64,000 bases of DNA from Burkholderiales bacterium (GTDB lineage Bacteria > Pseudomonadota > Gammaproteobacteria > Burkholderiales > Burkholderiaceae_C), in contig CANHVY010000021.1 in NCBI GenBank assembly GCA_947464185.1, forward strand, positions 1-64,000. The letters run 5' to 3'. Made by a program: the position numbers and the translations under genes. The notes below the pieces were generated by a model that was not told the origin of the DNA, did not search any database, and saw nothing but the letters and a program-made list of their open reading frames with translations. Within the stretch, counting starts at the first letter, position 1. Each line of letters begins with the position of its first letter. Of this stretch, positions 55,890 through 64,000 are shown piece after piece.

Positions 55890-56927
55890 TCAGGAGAAGG
55901 CAGACGCCTGCAGCAATCGCAGCGTCAACTCCACCCGGGCCTGGGCGGGGGTGAGCCCGCCCGCTGAAGGCAACGCATCCGCGCCCCCGGGCACGATGCC
56001 GCCAGCGGCGCATCGGGTGGACCGCAGCACGGGCACACCCTGCGAAACTGCGTGCAGCAAGGCCGCTTCCAGGTCCTGGTGCACCGTACCGTTGCCGGTG
56101 CCGGCCACCACCAGACCCCGAACACCCGCGTTCACCAGCGCCTGCACGGCCCGCGGGCCGGCGCCCGCGTGGCTGGAGACGATCTCGACCCAGGGCCAGG
56201 CTTCGGGGTCCTCGGGCAGTCTCAGGCCCAGGGTCCCCTCGCCTTGCACGGGGCCCGCGCCACCCGCTGTCCCGACAGGTGTTGGCCCCCCAGCGTTCCG
56301 CCCTCTTCCCGGCCAGGGTCGGAAGCCCTGCAGCCGCCCCTCCACCACCTGCGCCAGCGGCCCGGCATCTCCAGCGCCAAAGGCGTCGGTACGGTAGCTG
56401 TGCACCTTGCGCACCTCGGCGCCCGCCCACACCAGCCCAGCCATCACCAGCACCACGCCGCAGGCCCCTGGCGCCGCGGCCACGGTCACCGCATCCAGCA
56501 GGTTCTGCGGGCCATCCGCTTGCAAGGAGGTGGCCGGCCGCATGGCGGCCGTCAGCACCACGGGCTTGGTGTCCAGGGGCGCCCCCACGGTGCGGTGCAG
56601 CAGCCAGGCCGTTTCCTCCAGGGTGTCCGTGCCGTGGGTGATCACCACCCCGCGCACCTCGGGCCGGGCCAGATGGGCCCGCACCCGCGCCACCAGCGCG
56701 GACCAGATCGCAGGGCCCATGTCCTTGCTGTCGAGTTGCGCCACCTGCTCGGCCTCCAGCGGCCAGCGGGCCAGCGCCGGCACGGTATCCACCAGGGCCT
56801 GCACCCCCCGCTGCGCTGAAGCGTAGCCCACGTTGTCGGTGGCACTTGCGGAAGCACCGGCAATGGTGCCCCCCGTGCCCAGCACCACGATCGTGTGCGG
56901 TGCGACGTCATCTCTTTGCTGCATCAA
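55890..56927 (-). CDS. L-asparaginase (asparaginase/glutaminase family)
   Basis: This 345-aa amidohydrolase converts asparagine to aspartate. The first catalytic Thr is in VLGTGGTIAGAS (about residue 18-21), the second in VVITHGTDTLEETAW. VVLTAAMRPATSLQADGPQNL and the C-terminal VVAGTGNGTVHQDL are family motifs. An acidic/Gly-rich insertion (NAGGPTPVGTAGGAGPVQGEG) sits mid-protein. No signal peptide is visible, so it is likely cytoplasmic. It is divergent from lexA across about 105 bp and convergent with the ABC-F gene. Confidence 0.93.
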   Translation of the reverse strand: MMQQRDDVAPHTIVVLGTGGTIAGASASATDNVGYASAQRGVQALVDTVPALARWPLEAEQVAQLDSKDMGPAIWSALVARVRAHLARPEVRGVVITHGTDTLEETAWLLHRTVGAPLDTKPVVLTAAMRPATSLQADGPQNLLDAVTVAAAPGACGVVLVMAGLVWAGAEVRKVHSYRTDAFGAGDAGPLAQVVEGRLQGFRPWPGRGRNAGGPTPVGTAGGAGPVQGEGTLGLRLPEDPEAWPWVEIVSSHAGAGPRAVQALVNAGVRGLVVAGTGNGTVHQDLEAALLHAVSQGVPVLRSTRCAAGGIVPGGADALPSAGGLTPAQARVELTLRLLQASAFS

Positions 56928-56978
56928 GGGCCTTCACGCGTGTGAGTCCGGGCGCCACGGCTTGCCACGCCCGGACAT

Positions 56979-56994
56979 CTGGATGAAAATACAG
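56979..56994. promoter_or_regulatory. LexA box (SOS operator) of lexA
   Basis: CTGGATGAAAATACAG matches the proteobacterial SOS box CTG-N10-CAG, with an AT-rich centre and an intact ACAG half. It lies 39 nt before the lexA ATG and overlaps the likely promoter, indicating autorepression. It also lies about 50 nt upstream of the divergent asparaginase gene, which could come under some SOS influence. Confidence 0.85.
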
Positions 56995-57032
56995 TCACTG
57001 GATGCATCACCAGGACACCTCAGGAGAAGCGC

Positions 57033-57725
57033 ATGCTCGACGACACCCCCAAGCTGACCGACCGCCAGCAGCAGATCCTGGACCTGGTGCAAAGCGCCAT
57101 CGAGCGGACCGGGGCGCCGCCCACCCGGGCGGAAATCGCGGCCGAGCTGGGCTTCAAGTCGGCCAACGCCGCGGAGGAGCACCTGAAGGCGCTGGCCCGC
57201 AAGGGCGTGATCGAGCTGGTGGGGGGCACCTCGCGCGGCATCCGCTTGAAGTCTGACACATTGCGCGCCCTGAACGAGGCCCGCGCCAACCCCTACGGCA
57301 AGCAGTTCTCGCTGCCCCTGCCCGGCTTTGCGCAACTCACGCTGCCCCTGGTGGGCCGCGTGGCCGCTGGCAGCCCCATCCTGGCGCAGGAGCACATCGA
57401 CCAGACCTACGTGGTGGAGGCCACCATGTTCCAGCGCAAGCCCGACTACCTGCTGAAGGTGCGCGGCATGAGCATGCGCGACGCCGGCATCATGGACGGC
57501 GACCTGCTGGCCGTGCAGAAGGCCCGCGAGGCCAAGAACGGGCAGATCGTGGTGGCGCGCCTGGGGGACGAGGTGACGGTCAAGCGCCTGCGCAAGACCC
57601 AGCGCCACATCGAACTCATCCCCGAGAACCCCGACTTCAGCACCATCGTGGTGTCGCCTGACGACAGCAGCTTCGAGCTCGAAGGCGTTGCAGTGGGGTT
57701 GATCCGCAACACGATGCTGATGTGA
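57033..57725 (+). CDS. lexA: LexA repressor
   Basis: This is the SOS master repressor, 230 aa. The winged helix-turn-helix N-domain reads [29 protein letters not shown], with recognition-helix region [15 protein letters not shown]. Autocleavage site Ala112-Gly113 is in GRVAAGSP. The catalytic dyad is Ser147 (GMSMRDAGI) and Lys184 (EVTVKRLRK). The linker is longer than in E. coli, as is usual in betaproteobacteria. RecA-stimulated self-cleavage derepresses target genes. Its own promoter carries a LexA box. Confidence 0.97.
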   Translation: MLDDTPKLTDRQQQILDLVQSAIERTGAPPTRAEIAAELGFKSANAAEEHLKALARKGVIELVGGTSRGIRLKSDTLRALNEARANPYGKQFSLPLPGFAQLTLPLVGRVAAGSPILAQEHIDQTYVVEATMFQRKPDYLLKVRGMSMRDAGIMDGDLLAVQKAREAKNGQIVVARLGDEVTVKRLRKTQRHIELIPENPDFSTIVVSPDDSSFELEGVAVGLIRNTMLM

Positions 57726-57732
57726 GGCCCGT

Positions 57733-60234
57733 TCAGGGCGCCGGGCTGATGACCAGGGTGCCGCCTGCGGCAGCCTGGGCCCCCTCGATCCACAGCGGCA
57801 CATAGTCGCCGCGCACCCAGGCATCCTTGAAGCTGCGGTAGCCCGTGGCCCAGGGCAGTCCGCTCTGGCCGGTGCTGTGCATCACGCGTGACTGTCGCGG
57901 GTCGGCCAGGTCGTACAGCGCGCGCAGGCTTGGCCCGTGGTCGTTGAGGTAGAGCTCGCCCGTGACAGCGTCAGGGCGCAGGCTCACGCGCGAGACGTTG
58001 ACGGTGTAAGTGTCACCGCCGACAGGCCGACGCAGCTCAAACAGCTGCGCCAGCGCCCGCACGCGGCTGAAAGGTCGATGCTCCGACACGGCCTGGTGCG
58101 CCTGGCCCCAGCGCCAGGCGGCCGGGTCCTGGCCGAATCGAGCCGAGAGCTCGTCCAGTGCCGCAGCCAGTGCGCGCGAAGCGATGTCTTCGCAGGTCTC
58201 CACGGCCGGCGTGCGCTTGTCGTCGCACCACCAGGCGTCGCGCCGCTCCAGGATGCCCTCCACGGCGTCGCGGAACGTGCGGCTGGGAAACACCTTGGCA
58301 AAGGCCTCCTCGCTGCCAAACTCGTCGGCAAGCAGCGCCTTGGTAAGATACCGCACCCAGGCCCAGTGGATCAGGGGGGCGGCCTTTTCGGCCCCCATGG
58401 CGCCGTCCCAGCCCGCGAGCTGCGCCTGCGCCGCGCCGGTCAAGGCGTGGGCAGGCCGCGCGCCCTGCAACCAGGGCAGCAGCTTGACGGCGGCCAATGA
58501 CACCACGTCAGCGTGCATGCGCGCCAGGTCGTCGAGGGAGTGCTTGGGGCGCTGCTCCAGCAGCTGCTCGATGCGCTGCTGGCGCCACGGCGCGGCCCAG
58601 TCGCTGCTGATGTGGTGCGGGTAGTCTGGCGGGTGAATGCGCTGGTTGGCCGTGGCCAGCCAGCCACGCTCGGGGTCGAACTCGCGCGGCGTCTCGTCCA
58701 GCGGCACCCAGCCGGCCCAGTCGTAGCGGGCGTCCCAGCCCGGGGCCGGGGCCAGGCCCTTGAGGTCGTTGTCGGGTCGGCGGACCGGCACCCGCCCCGC
58801 GGCCACAAAGCCGATCCGCCCTGCGCGGTCGGCCACCACCATGTTCTGCATCGGCGCCACCCAGTCTCGGGAGGCCTGCACGAAGGCCTCGACCGAGGTG
58901 GCCCGCATCATCTTGAGCCCGGCGCCCACCGGATCGGTGTCCGGGTCCAGCGCCGTCCAGCGCATGGCCAGCACGAGATCTGGCGAACCGCCCTTGGCAC
59001 CCACCAGGTCTGCCGCGGTGCCGGCGTCGGAGATGACCGGCCCGTGGCGGGTGCTGCGCACCTTCAGGCGCACCGGCTCGCTGCGGCCCTTGACGCGGAT
59101 CTCCTCATCCACTGTGCTGAAAGCCGCCCAGCCGGAGGGCGTCTGGTACTGCGCGGCATCACCCGCCTTCAGGCGCTCCAGGTACAGGTCCTGGACATCC
59201 GGGCCGGTGTTGGTGAAGCCCCAGGCGACGTCAGCGTTCTGACCCAGCACGATGGAGGGCACGCCGGGCATGGTGGCACCGGCAGCCCGCAGCCCCGGAG
59301 CCTCGAGGCGTGCGAAGTACCACAGCGCCGGGGCGCTGAGCTTGAGGTGCGGGTCGTTGGCCAGCAGGGGCGCGCCCGTGGTAGTGCGCTTGCCCGCCAG
59401 CACCCAGTTGTTGGAGCCCACCCCCTCCACGCCCGAAGGTGGCGCCTGCTCGGGCAAGCTCAGCCAGGACTGGGTGGCGCCGGTCGCACCGATCTTCAGT
59501 TCACGGTACAGGGTCGAGACGTCGGCCGTTGCTGCGGGCGGTTCGCCCGGATAAGGCGGCATCAGTTCGTGGACGCGCTGCGCCGGGAAGGTCAAGGCCA
59601 GCCGCATGCGCTGCAACTCGCTGTTCCAGTTGCCGCCCAGATCCCAGGCCATCATGATGGCCCACGCCAGGCTGTCCACCGGCGTCCAGTCCTCGGGCTG
59701 CAGGCCCAGGATCAGGTACTCCGGGGGGCGGGCGCCCAGCGCCTGGCGCAACACGGCATTGATGCCTGCGGCATAAGCCTGCAGCACTTCACGCGACTCG
59801 CCCTGGGTGGCCTCCCACTGGGCCTGTGCGGCACGCCGCACACCCAGCGCGCGCAGAAAGCGGTCGGTCTCCAGCGCCCCTTCGCCGAAGGCCTCGGCCA
59901 GGCGGCCTGAGCCGATGCGGCGGTGGGTTTCGAGCTGCCACAGACGGTCCTGTGCATGCGCCACCCCCAGCCCGAACATCACGTCGCGCACACTGGCGGC
60001 GCGGATCGTCGGGATACCCTGCGCGTCGCGCAGGATGCGGATCTCGCCGCTCGCGCCGGCAAGCTGCAGGGTGCCGTTGGTCGCAGGGGTGGCGCGCCAC
60101 ACGTAGAACCCGGCCGCAGCCGTTATCGCCAGCAGCAGGCCCGTAGCAGCCCACAGCAGACGCGCGCCCCAGACACGCCACACCGGCCGGACGGCTCCCG
60201 TGCGGCCCGCAGCCCGGTCCTGCGCCACGCTCAC
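57733..60234 (-). CDS. Penicillin acylase family protein (Ntn hydrolase)
   Basis: This is an 833-aa precursor. An N-terminal hydrophobic segment (LLWAATGLLLAITAAAGFYVW) anchors or exports it. The alpha chain includes GIPTIRAASVRDVMFGLGVAHAQDRLWQLE. The N-terminal nucleophile Ser274 follows Gly in GVGSNNWVLAGKRT, so self-cleavage would free Ser as the beta-chain N-terminus. NDPHLKLSAPALWYFARL and the TNTGPDVQDLYLE oxyanion region are present. Substrates of the family include penicillins and N-acyl-homoserine lactones; quorum quenching is possible but unproven. It begins 3 nt after the DUF1993 stop. Confidence 0.92.
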   Translation of the reverse strand: MSVAQDRAAGRTGAVRPVWRVWGARLLWAATGLLLAITAAAGFYVWRATPATNGTLQLAGASGEIRILRDAQGIPTIRAASVRDVMFGLGVAHAQDRLWQLETHRRIGSGRLAEAFGEGALETDRFLRALGVRRAAQAQWEATQGESREVLQAYAAGINAVLRQALGARPPEYLILGLQPEDWTPVDSLAWAIMMAWDLGGNWNSELQRMRLALTFPAQRVHELMPPYPGEPPAATADVSTLYRELKIGATGATQSWLSLPEQAPPSGVEGVGSNNWVLAGKRTTTGAPLLANDPHLKLSAPALWYFARLEAPGLRAAGATMPGVPSIVLGQNADVAWGFTNTGPDVQDLYLERLKAGDAAQYQTPSGWAAFSTVDEEIRVKGRSEPVRLKVRSTRHGPVISDAGTAADLVGAKGGSPDLVLAMRWTALDPDTDPVGAGLKMMRATSVEAFVQASRDWVAPMQNMVVADRAGRIGFVAAGRVPVRRPDNDLKGLAPAPGWDARYDWAGWVPLDETPREFDPERGWLATANQRIHPPDYPHHISSDWAAPWRQQRIEQLLEQRPKHSLDDLARMHADVVSLAAVKLLPWLQGARPAHALTGAAQAQLAGWDGAMGAEKAAPLIHWAWVRYLTKALLADEFGSEEAFAKVFPSRTFRDAVEGILERRDAWWCDDKRTPAVETCEDIASRALAAALDELSARFGQDPAAWRWGQAHQAVSEHRPFSRVRALAQLFELRRPVGGDTYTVNVSRVSLRPDAVTGELYLNDHGPSLRALYDLADPRQSRVMHSTGQSGLPWATGYRSFKDAWVRGDYVPLWIEGAQAAAGGTLVISPAP

Positions 60235-60237
60235 GGC

Positions 60238-60744
60238 TCAGGCGCCGAGGTAATCGCCCTTGCCCACCGCCACGCCGGCCTGCCTGAGCAGCGCATACAG
60301 CGTGGTGGCGTGGAAGTAGAAGTTGGGCATGGCGTTGTGCTTCAGGTACTCCTCGCCCTGGTAGCGCAGCACATCGCCATTGCGCTTGACGATCTGGATC
60401 TCGCGCGTCTCGGAGCCATCGATCTGCGCCGGCTCGAACGACGCCACGTAGTCGATGGTCTTGCGGATGCGCGCACGCAGATCGTCCAGCGTGGCCTCGT
60501 CATCGGCCCACTTGGGCAGTTCCTGGCCGGCCAGCCGGGCCATGCAGGCCTTGGCAGCATCGCTGGCGATCTGGATCTGGCGCGCCAGCGGGAGCATGTC
60601 GGGTGCCAAGCGCAGACCCAGGTAGTTGACGGGGTCGAAACCGCGCGCCTGGGCATGGGCCTCGGCCTTGTCCAGCCAGTTCAGCATGTTGTGCAGCAGG
60701 CGCTGGAACACCGGCGCGCTGGCGGAATGCATCGAGATGCTCAT
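60238..60744 (-). CDS. DUF1993 family protein
   Basis: This is a 168-aa protein of a family of unknown function with a DinB-like helical-bundle look. MSISMHSASAPVFQRLLHNMLNWLDKAEAHAQ opens it, LRLAPDMLPLARQIQIASDAAK follows, and the C-terminus has NFYFHATTLYALLRQAGV. No signal peptide is seen. It is 3 nt upstream of the penicillin-acylase gene, so the two are probably one transcript. It is divergent from the hydroxyacid dehydrogenase across 260 bp, which holds GC-rich sequence with a short GGTGGACGG tandem repeat and no recognisable gene. Confidence 0.85.
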   Translation of the reverse strand: MSISMHSASAPVFQRLLHNMLNWLDKAEAHAQARGFDPVNYLGLRLAPDMLPLARQIQIASDAAKACMARLAGQELPKWADDEATLDDLRARIRKTIDYVASFEPAQIDGSETREIQIVKRNGDVLRYQGEEYLKHNAMPNFYFHATTLYALLRQAGVAVGKGDYLGA

Positions 60745-61004
60745 GAGGTCTTCTCCTGGGTGGACGGGGTGGACGGGGTGAACGCCGCGGCGGCCCAGAC
60801 GCAGGCGTCAGTGGCCAGGCAGGGCGCAAGCTTGGGGGTCATCCTACCGTTGCGCCGGGCCGGCGCGGAACGGGGCAGATCCGGGAGCAAAATCCAACCC
60901 CGTCCGCATTCGCGTTCCACATTCCGCATTCCCCTGCCCCTCACCTGGGGCGCAGCCTGGGTCCGGGCCTGGTTCAGGCGCCAGCACCCGTGACCCCGAT
61001 CCCC

Positions 61005-62012
61005 ATGAACGTCATCATCCTCGACGATTACCAAGATGCCGTGCGCAAGCTGCCTTGCGCCGCACTGATGGAACCGCTGCACGCCAAGGTGTTCACCAAC
61101 ACGGTCAAGGGCATCGGCCAGTTGTCCGTGCGCCTGCGCGACGCCGAAGTGCTGGTGCCCATCCGCGAACGCACCCACTTCCCGCGCCAGTTGCTGGAGA
61201 AGCTGCCCAAGTTGAAGCTGATTGCGCAGACCGGCAAGGTCGGCGCCCACATCGACGTGGAAGCCTGCACCAAGCTGGGCATCGCGGTGGCCGAAGGCGT
61301 AGGCTCACCTGTGGCGCCAGCCGAGTTGACCTGGGCCTTGATCATGGCCGCGATGCGACGCCTGCCGCAGTACATCGGCAATCTCAAGCACGGCGCCTGG
61401 CAACAGAGCGGTTTGAAGGCCGCCTCCATGCCGGCCAATTTCGGGGTGGGCATGGTGCTGCGGGGCAAGACGCTGGGCATCTGGGGCAACGGCAAGATTG
61501 GCCAGTTGCTCGCAGGCTACGGCCGTGCCTTTGGCATGAAGGTGGTGATCTGGGGACGCGAAGCGTCGCGCCTGAAGGCGGCGGCCGACGGCTTTGAGGT
61601 CGCGCAGACCCGGGAGGCCTTCTTCGCCGACTGCGACGTGATCTCCGTGCACCTGCGCCTGAACGAAGCCACCCGGCACATCATCACCGCCGAAGACCTG
61701 GCCCGCATGAAGCCCACGGCCCTGTTCGTCAACACCTCGCGTGCGGAACTGCTGGAAGACGGTGCTCTGGTCTCAGCCCTCAACCGCGGCCGCCCAGGCA
61801 TGGCGGCAGTGGACGTCTTCGAGAGCGAGCCAATTCTGCAAGGCCACCCGCTGCTGCGCCTGGAAAACGCCGTGTGCACACCGCACCTGGGATATGTAGA
61901 GCAGGACAGCTACGAGCTGTACTTCCGCGCCGCGTTCGAGAACGTGGTGAACTTCATCCGCAGTGAACCCACGAACATCATCAACCCTGAAGCTTTGAAG
62001 GTGAAGCGTTGA
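61005..62012 (+). CDS. D-isomer-specific 2-hydroxyacid dehydrogenase
   Basis: This 335-aa NAD(P)-dependent oxidoreductase belongs to the D-lactate/phosphoglycerate dehydrogenase family. The nucleotide motif is GIWGNGKIGQLLAGYGRAFGM, the Arg of the catalytic triad lies in VNTSRAELLEDGAL, and the His in CTPHLGYVEQ. The Gln in IAQTGKVGAHIDVEA marks the substrate domain. The start MNVIILDDYQDAV is preferred over the GTG five codons upstream. Substrate is undetermined. It is followed by chromate-transporter genes after about 70 nt. Confidence 0.9.
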   Translation: MNVIILDDYQDAVRKLPCAALMEPLHAKVFTNTVKGIGQLSVRLRDAEVLVPIRERTHFPRQLLEKLPKLKLIAQTGKVGAHIDVEACTKLGIAVAEGVGSPVAPAELTWALIMAAMRRLPQYIGNLKHGAWQQSGLKAASMPANFGVGMVLRGKTLGIWGNGKIGQLLAGYGRAFGMKVVIWGREASRLKAAADGFEVAQTREAFFADCDVISVHLRLNEATRHIITAEDLARMKPTALFVNTSRAELLEDGALVSALNRGRPGMAAVDVFESEPILQGHPLLRLENAVCTPHLGYVEQDSYELYFRAAFENVVNFIRSEPTNIINPEALKVKR

Positions 62013-62081
62013 TGGTGCAGCGCTGAAGCTTTTGCGCTCAAGCGCCGGCGCCGCAGGTCACGCAGTGAAGGTCTTACGCTG

Positions 62082-62681
62082 ATGCACGATGCTGGCAGCG
62101 CTATGCCGCCGTCCCCGGCAACGCAGGCAGGCTCCGTTCCCCAGTCAGCTGCCGAGCTGTTCTTTGCCTTCAACCGCCTGGCCCTGCAGGGGTTCGGGGG
62201 CGTGCTACCGGTCGCGCAACGGGAGTTGGTCGAACGGCGCCGCTGGCTGACCCAGGCGGAATTCGTCGAACTGCTGTCGCTCGGACAGATCTTGCCCGGG
62301 CCGAACATCGTGAACATGGCGCTCATGTACGGCGACCGGCACTTCGGTTGGCGTGGCGCACTGGCGGCCCTGGCGGGGTTGCTGCTGGCGCCATTGACCA
62401 TCGTGCTGGCTCTCACCCTCCTGGTGCGCCAGGCGGGTGGCTCGCCTGAGGTGACCGGAGCCTTGCGAGGCATGGGTGTGGTGGCGGCTGCGCTGATCCT
62501 GTCCACGGCCTGGAAGGTCACCGGCACTTTGAAGTCCAACCGCATGGGCCCGGCATGGTGCGCCTTGCTGGCGCTGGCCACGGTACTTGCCGTGGGCGTG
62601 ATGCGCTGGCCGATGGCCGGTGTGCTGGCTGCCCTGGTGCCGCTGTCCTGGGCCCTGGCCTGGTGGAAGCTGCGACCGTGA
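62082..62681 (+). CDS. Chromate transporter, first half (ChrA family)
   Basis: This is a 199-aa inner-membrane protein with one CHR domain. ELFFAFNRLALQGFGGVLPVAQRELVE, LSLGQILPGPNIVNMALMYGDR and later hydrophobic segments are diagnostic. It pairs with the following gene to make the short-chain two-gene ChrA type. MPPSPATQAG, seven codons in, is an alternative start. Export of chromate is the family role; its natural substrate may be sulfate-like anions. Confidence 0.9.
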   Translation: MHDAGSAMPPSPATQAGSVPQSAAELFFAFNRLALQGFGGVLPVAQRELVERRRWLTQAEFVELLSLGQILPGPNIVNMALMYGDRHFGWRGALAALAGLLLAPLTIVLALTLLVRQAGGSPEVTGALRGMGVVAAALILSTAWKVTGTLKSNRMGPAWCALLALATVLAVGVMRWPMAGVLAALVPLSWALAWWKLRP

Positions 62682-63235
62682 ACGCCCTGTGGTTCGGCAC
62701 GCTGGGCCTGGGTCCAGCCGACTGGTGGGGCCTGTTCTTCCACTTCACGATGCTGTCGCTGCTGGCCGTGGGCGGCGCCATCACCACCGTGCCAGACATG
62801 CACCGTTACGTGGTCGTGCACAAGTCCTGGCTGAGCGACGCCCAGCTCAGCGCCTCGGTGGCGCTGGCCCAGGCCGCGCCGGGGCCGAACGTGCTGTTCG
62901 TGGCGGTCATCGGGTTCAATGTCGCCGGCATGGTGGGCGTGCTGGCCACCCTGGGCGGCAGCCTGGTGCCCTCAGCCGTGCTGGCCATCGCCGCCGGCCG
63001 CTACCGGCGCGACCGCAAGGACAGGCGAGAGGTCCAGGCCTTCACACAAGGGCTGGCGCCGCTGACCATAGGCCTGCTGGTGGCCACCAGCTGGATCCTG
63101 ACCGAGCCCACGCGCCAGGCCTGGACGGCCTGGGTGCTGTTTGCCGGCACGATGATCTGGATGACCCGTACCCGCTTCAGCCCGCTGTGGCCGATTGCGG
63201 TGGGCGCGGGGGCCGGTGTGCTGGGCTGGGTGTGA
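62678..63235 (+). CDS. Chromate transporter, second half (ChrA family)
   Basis: This 185-aa second CHR-domain protein starts at GTG 62678, overlapping the previous stop as GTGA. LFFHFTMLSLLAVGGAITTVPDMHRYVV and SVALAQAAPGPNVLFVAVIGFNVAG correspond to the CHR signature. The track's upstream extension is out of context. Two short chrA genes in tandem are thought to form a heterodimer of opposite topology. Its stop codon abuts the upp stop on the other strand with no spacer. Confidence 0.9.
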   Translation: MNALWFGTLGLGPADWWGLFFHFTMLSLLAVGGAITTVPDMHRYVVVHKSWLSDAQLSASVALAQAAPGPNVLFVAVIGFNVAGMVGVLATLGGSLVPSAVLAIAAGRYRRDRKDRREVQAFTQGLAPLTIGLLVATSWILTEPTRQAWTAWVLFAGTMIWMTRTRFSPLWPIAVGAGAGVLGWV

Positions 63236-63865
63236 TCAGCCCTTGGTGCCAAAGATCTTGTCGCCCGCATCGCCCAGGCCCGGGATGATGTAGCCCACCT
63301 CGTTGAGGTGGCTGTCCACAGCGGCGGTCCAGCAGCGCACGTCGGGATGCGCGGCCTCCAGGGCCCGGATGCCTTCGGGTGCGGCCACCAGCACCAGGGC
63401 CCGCACGTCCTTGCAGCCGCGTTCCTTCAACAGGTCCACGGTGGCGATCATCGAGCCGGCAGTGGCCAGCATGGGGTCCACGATCAGCGCCGTGCGCTCT
63501 TCCAGCCGGCCCACGAAGTTCTCGTAGTAATGGCGCGGCTGCAGGGTGTCGTGGTCGCGGCTCAGGCCCACCACGCTCACCTTGGCGTTGGGCACCATCA
63601 TCAGCACGCCGTCCAGCATGCCCAGGCCGGCGCGCAGGATGGGCACCACCGTGACCTTCTTGCCGGCAATCTGGTCCACCTCCACCGGGCCGCTCCAGCA
63701 GTCGATGCCGTGCTTTTCGAGCGGGAAGTCGGCCGTGGCCTCGTAGGTCAGCAAGGCGGCGAGTTCGCCCGTGATCTCACGGAACTTCTTGGTCGAGATG
63801 TCGGCTTCGCGCAGCAGGCCGACCTTGTGCTTGACCAGGGGATGACGAACGTCGATGACGGGCAT
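63236..63865 (-). CDS. upp: Uracil phosphoribosyltransferase
   Basis: Upp makes UMP from uracil and PRPP in pyrimidine salvage. The 209-aa length is standard. [20 protein letters not shown] opens it, [16 protein letters not shown] follows, the PRPP motif is [13 protein letters not shown], and the uracil-binding C-terminus is [15 protein letters not shown]. It follows rlmB by 36 nt on the same strand. Its stop is adjacent to the convergent chrA stop. Confidence 0.97.
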   Translation of the reverse strand: MPVIDVRHPLVKHKVGLLREADISTKKFREITGELAALLTYEATADFPLEKHGIDCWSGPVEVDQIAGKKVTVVPILRAGLGMLDGVLMMVPNAKVSVVGLSRDHDTLQPRHYYENFVGRLEERTALIVDPMLATAGSMIATVDLLKERGCKDVRALVLVAAPEGIRALEAAHPDVRCWTAAVDSHLNEVGYIIPGLGDAGDKIFGTKG

Positions 63866-63901
63866 GGGGGTCTCCAGGGGATCCGGCTTGCTGGGGCTTG
63901 A

Positions 63902-64000
63902 TCAGTCAGCGGTGGCCGCGGCCGCCCGGCGCTGGCGCAGCGCCTCGTACAGACACACGGCCGAGGCCACGGACACGTTCAGGCTCTCCACCGCCCCCTG
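63902..64000 (-). CDS. rlmB: 23S rRNA 2'-O-methyltransferase RlmB, C-terminal fragment
   Basis: Only the last 32 codons are in the window; the gene continues to the right. The reverse strand reads GAVESLNVSVASAVCLYEA, which is SpoU (SPOUT) motif 3, the knotted SAM-binding end of the TrmH/RlmB family. It then ends with LRQRRAAAATAD. RlmB methylates G2251 of 23S rRNA. Assignment to RlmB rather than another SpoU enzyme rests on this short stretch, so it is moderately certain. It is too short for the ORF track. Confidence 0.75.
   Translation of the reverse strand, partial: QGAVESLNVSVASAVCLYEALRQRRAAAATAD

Noticed and set aside
60745-61004. Small gene in the DUF1993-hydroxyacid dehydrogenase spacer
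   Set aside because: The ORFs here are GC-rich shadows without ribosome sites. The short GGTGGACGG repeat looks like chance low complexity.

Overview
The window is a continuous, gene-dense piece of a GC-rich chromosome from a betaproteobacterium. It is most likely a member of the Burkholderiales, close to Comamonadaceae or Sphaerotilaceae. This rests on gene order (thrS-infC-rpmI-rplT-pheS-pheT-ihfA; smc-zipA-ligA; dapC-dapD-pilU with prmB), on protein sequence style, and on the linked HAAT-transporter/beta-oxidation cluster. I found no rRNA, tRNA, CRISPR array, prophage or insertion sequence. No stretch over about 300 bases lacks a gene.

Layout. (1) 1-7280, minus strand: a translation operon running from thrS through infC, rpmI, rplT, pheS and pheT into a truncated ihfA. 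It carries several RNA control elements: a leader with a Thr-rich mini-ORF and terminator hairpin before thrS, an AUC start for infC, hairpins after infC, and an intrinsic terminator between rplT and pheS. (2) 7280-14379, minus: a patatin-like hydrolase, an M20 amidohydrolase, a PLP-dependent Cys/Met enzyme, Tex, and a small Phd/PIN toxin-antitoxin pair. (3) 14493-33971, minus: a flavoprotein, then a catabolic block. It contains two SDRs, an AidB-like dehydrogenase, an ElaA acetyltransferase, a CurA-type reductase, a thioesterase, an acyl-CoA dehydrogenase, a thiolase and a FadJ-type bifunctional enzyme. Upstream of these lie a five-gene branched-chain-type ABC transporter and an acyl-CoA ligase. 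Read together, the block looks like uptake, CoA activation and beta-oxidation of a carboxylic acid whose identity the sequence does not reveal.

(4) 34115-36544, plus: msrB, yciB, bolA and a secreted parvulin isomerase. They end in a terminator followed by three tandem 29-bp hairpin/T-run repeats. (5) 36682-40559: divergent ybbA/tesA, a FecR-DUF6600 protein and an EamA transporter. (6) 40577-47408, minus: ligA, zipA and smc. ligA and the EamA gene converge on a three-copy 26-bp tandem repeat that encodes both C-termini. (7) 47573-55857, plus: queF, an HDOD protein, dapC, dapD, pilU, prmB and an ABC-F ATPase. (8) 55890-64000: an asparaginase, lexA with its SOS box, a penicillin-acylase-family enzyme, a DUF1993 protein, a D-2-hydroxyacid dehydrogenase, a two-gene chromate transporter, upp and the 3' end of rlmB.

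Most of the window is core genome. The observations most worth a second look are the thrS leader, the two small tandem-repeat arrays at gene ends, the inverted-repeat element that supplies the ElaA C-terminus, and the Walker A lysine-to-arginine change in LivF. I did not find a convincing wholly new multi-gene system.
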